Assembly: GCA_015492355.1 (NCBI GenBank)
Contig: WGFF01000081.1
Span: forward strand, 1 to 6,928
Direction: 5' to 3'
Length of the DNA: 6,928 nucleotides
Source: Deltaproteobacteria bacterium
GTDB taxonomy: Bacteria; Desulfobacterota; GWC2-55-46; S146-73
The position numbers and the translations under genes are program-made. Under the pieces are notes generated by a model that saw only the letters and a program-made list of their open reading frames with translations, was not told the origin of the DNA and ran no database searches. Shown here piece after piece: positions 6,394 through 6,928 of this stretch; position 1 is the first letter of the stretch; the number at the start of each line of letters is the position of its first letter.

Positions 6394-6423
6394 TAAAGCC
6401 CTGCCCTGTGGGCTGGGGCTTTA
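6394..6423 (-). terminator. Strong hairpin at the cysH stop codon (terminator or processing signal)
   Basis: TAAAGCCC (6394-6401) pairs with GGGCTTTA (6416-6423), and GCCC (6403-6406) with GGGC (6410-6413) above a small internal loop. The result is a 12-pair, GC-rich stem with a three-base loop. It includes the cysH stop codon (TAA, complement of 6421-6423). On the minus strand only a short TTTAT tail follows, so it is a poor classical terminator. It could reduce or separate transcription between cysH and sat, or protect the cysH mRNA end. Confidence 0.5.
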
Positions 6424-6928
6424 CTTGTGGAGTCCGCATTCGGTCTTCTGAAAGCCTGCCCACCTGCCAGCCCTGGGGTCTTCCCCTGGCTTTACAGGCC
6501 TTGTACATGGTTCACAACCTATGCTCGGGTAGTTCCTGTCATGGAGTACATTGTAAGGCACATCGTTTGCACGGATGTAGTTCCATACATCCTCTGATGT
6601 CCACTTCACAAGGGGATTTATCTTAACAAGGTTGAATTTGTTGTCCCAGCCAACAATAGGTGCGTTCCTCCTTGTAGGCGCCTGATCCCGTCTTATACCG
6701 GTTATCCATGCCTTGAGGTTAGAGAGGGCTCTTGTGAGGGGAACTATTTTACGTATGGAACAGCACGTATCAGGCTCCTTCTTCCAGAGCTCAGGTCCGT
6801 ACTTCTTTTCCATCTCCTCAAGGCTTATATCCGGTGAGTACCTCTCTGGTTTGATACCGTATTTTTCTATAATCCTGTCCCTTACCTCAAGGGTCTCCTT
6901 GAACAAGAGGTCTGTATCCAGATAGAAT
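6421..6928 (-). CDS. cysH: Assimilatory adenylyl-sulfate (APS) reductase, N-terminus outside the window
   Basis: The visible 168 residues are the C-terminal part of a thioredoxin-type APS/PAPS reductase, which reduces activated sulfate to sulfite. The frame is open to the window edge, where FYLDTDLLFKETL matches the family segment before the middle of the protein; the nucleotide-binding N-terminus is missing. The TTG at 6906 is not a real start. Visible motifs are CCSIRKIVPL (C55, C56 of the visible part), TGIRRDQAPTRR and SIGCEPCTRPV (C138, C141). The catalytic tail ECGLHK carries C164, which forms the thiosulfonate intermediate. The CC plus CxxC set ligates a [4Fe-4S] cluster and marks the APS-using type, though a few cluster-bearing enzymes also take PAPS. 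It lies upstream of sat, 219 bp away, on the same strand. Confidence 0.95.
   Translation of the reverse strand, partial: FYLDTDLLFKETLEVRDRIIEKYGIKPERYSPDISLEEMEKKYGPELWKKEPDTCCSIRKIVPLTRALSNLKAWITGIRRDQAPTRRNAPIVGWDNKFNLVKINPLVKWTSEDVWNYIRANDVPYNVLHDRNYPSIGCEPCTRPVKPGEDPRAGRWAGFQKTECGLHK

Noticed and set aside
6202..6420. SAM riboswitch or promoter directly ahead of sat
   Set aside because: No SAM-I core and no convincing -35/-10 pair on the minus strand could be found in the gap.

Overview
The window carries six clear protein genes plus the 5' part of an initiator tRNA, and it looks like ordinary bacterial chromosome. The evidence is an initiator tRNA-fMet with a consensus sigma-70 promoter, strong AAGGAGG ribosome binding sites, GTG and TTG starts, and housekeeping families. 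Codon use is even across the main genes and rich in ATA (Ile), AGG (Arg) and CTC (Leu). Together with a zinc-cysteine type ATP sulfurylase beside an iron-sulfur APS reductase, this would fit a sulfur-metabolising, anaerobic or thermophilic lineage such as Nitrospirota or a deltaproteobacterial relative. That placement is a guess. No mobile element, CRISPR array, phage gene or integrase is visible.

Layout, left to right. At 1-62 (minus) is tRNA-fMet, cut by the window edge at its 3' end, with its promoter at 73-101. Positions 63-366 are a divergent control region with a possible rightward promoter and a strong inverted repeat. At 367-3201 (plus) is a 944-residue membrane-anchored c-di-GMP enzyme with the order TM-TM-PAS-GAF-PAS-GGDEF-EAL. 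Positions 3202-3472 hold a weak terminator candidate and a doubtful small minus-strand ORF. At 4486-3473 (minus) a TusA/SirA-type sulfur-carrier-like protein is followed 3 bp later by a uridine phosphorylase homologue; the two are very likely one operon. At 4662-5042 (plus) is an FxsA-family membrane protein, divergent from that operon and overlapping the next gene tail to tail by 11 bp. At 6928-5032 (minus) are cysH (APS reductase, N-terminus outside the window) and sat (ATP sulfurylase), separated by a 219-bp gap packed with inverted repeats.

How the genes work together. Sat makes APS from sulfate and ATP, and a CysH with four cluster cysteines can reduce APS directly to sulfite, so the pair forms an assimilation route that needs no APS kinase. 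The TusA-like protein may connect to sulfur trafficking, but it is paired with a nucleoside phosphorylase, which is a less obvious partnership. The GGDEF-EAL protein is a separate signalling unit whose cytoplasmic PAS and GAF domains probably tune c-di-GMP synthesis and breakdown.

No undescribed multi-gene system is evident. The points most worth a second look are the structured cysH-sat gap, an apparent Gln-to-Glu change in the uracil-binding site of the phosphorylase next to a TusA-like gene, the Asp-to-Ala change in the EAL KxD motif, the Cys/His-rich GAF domain, and the uncertain small ORF after udp.
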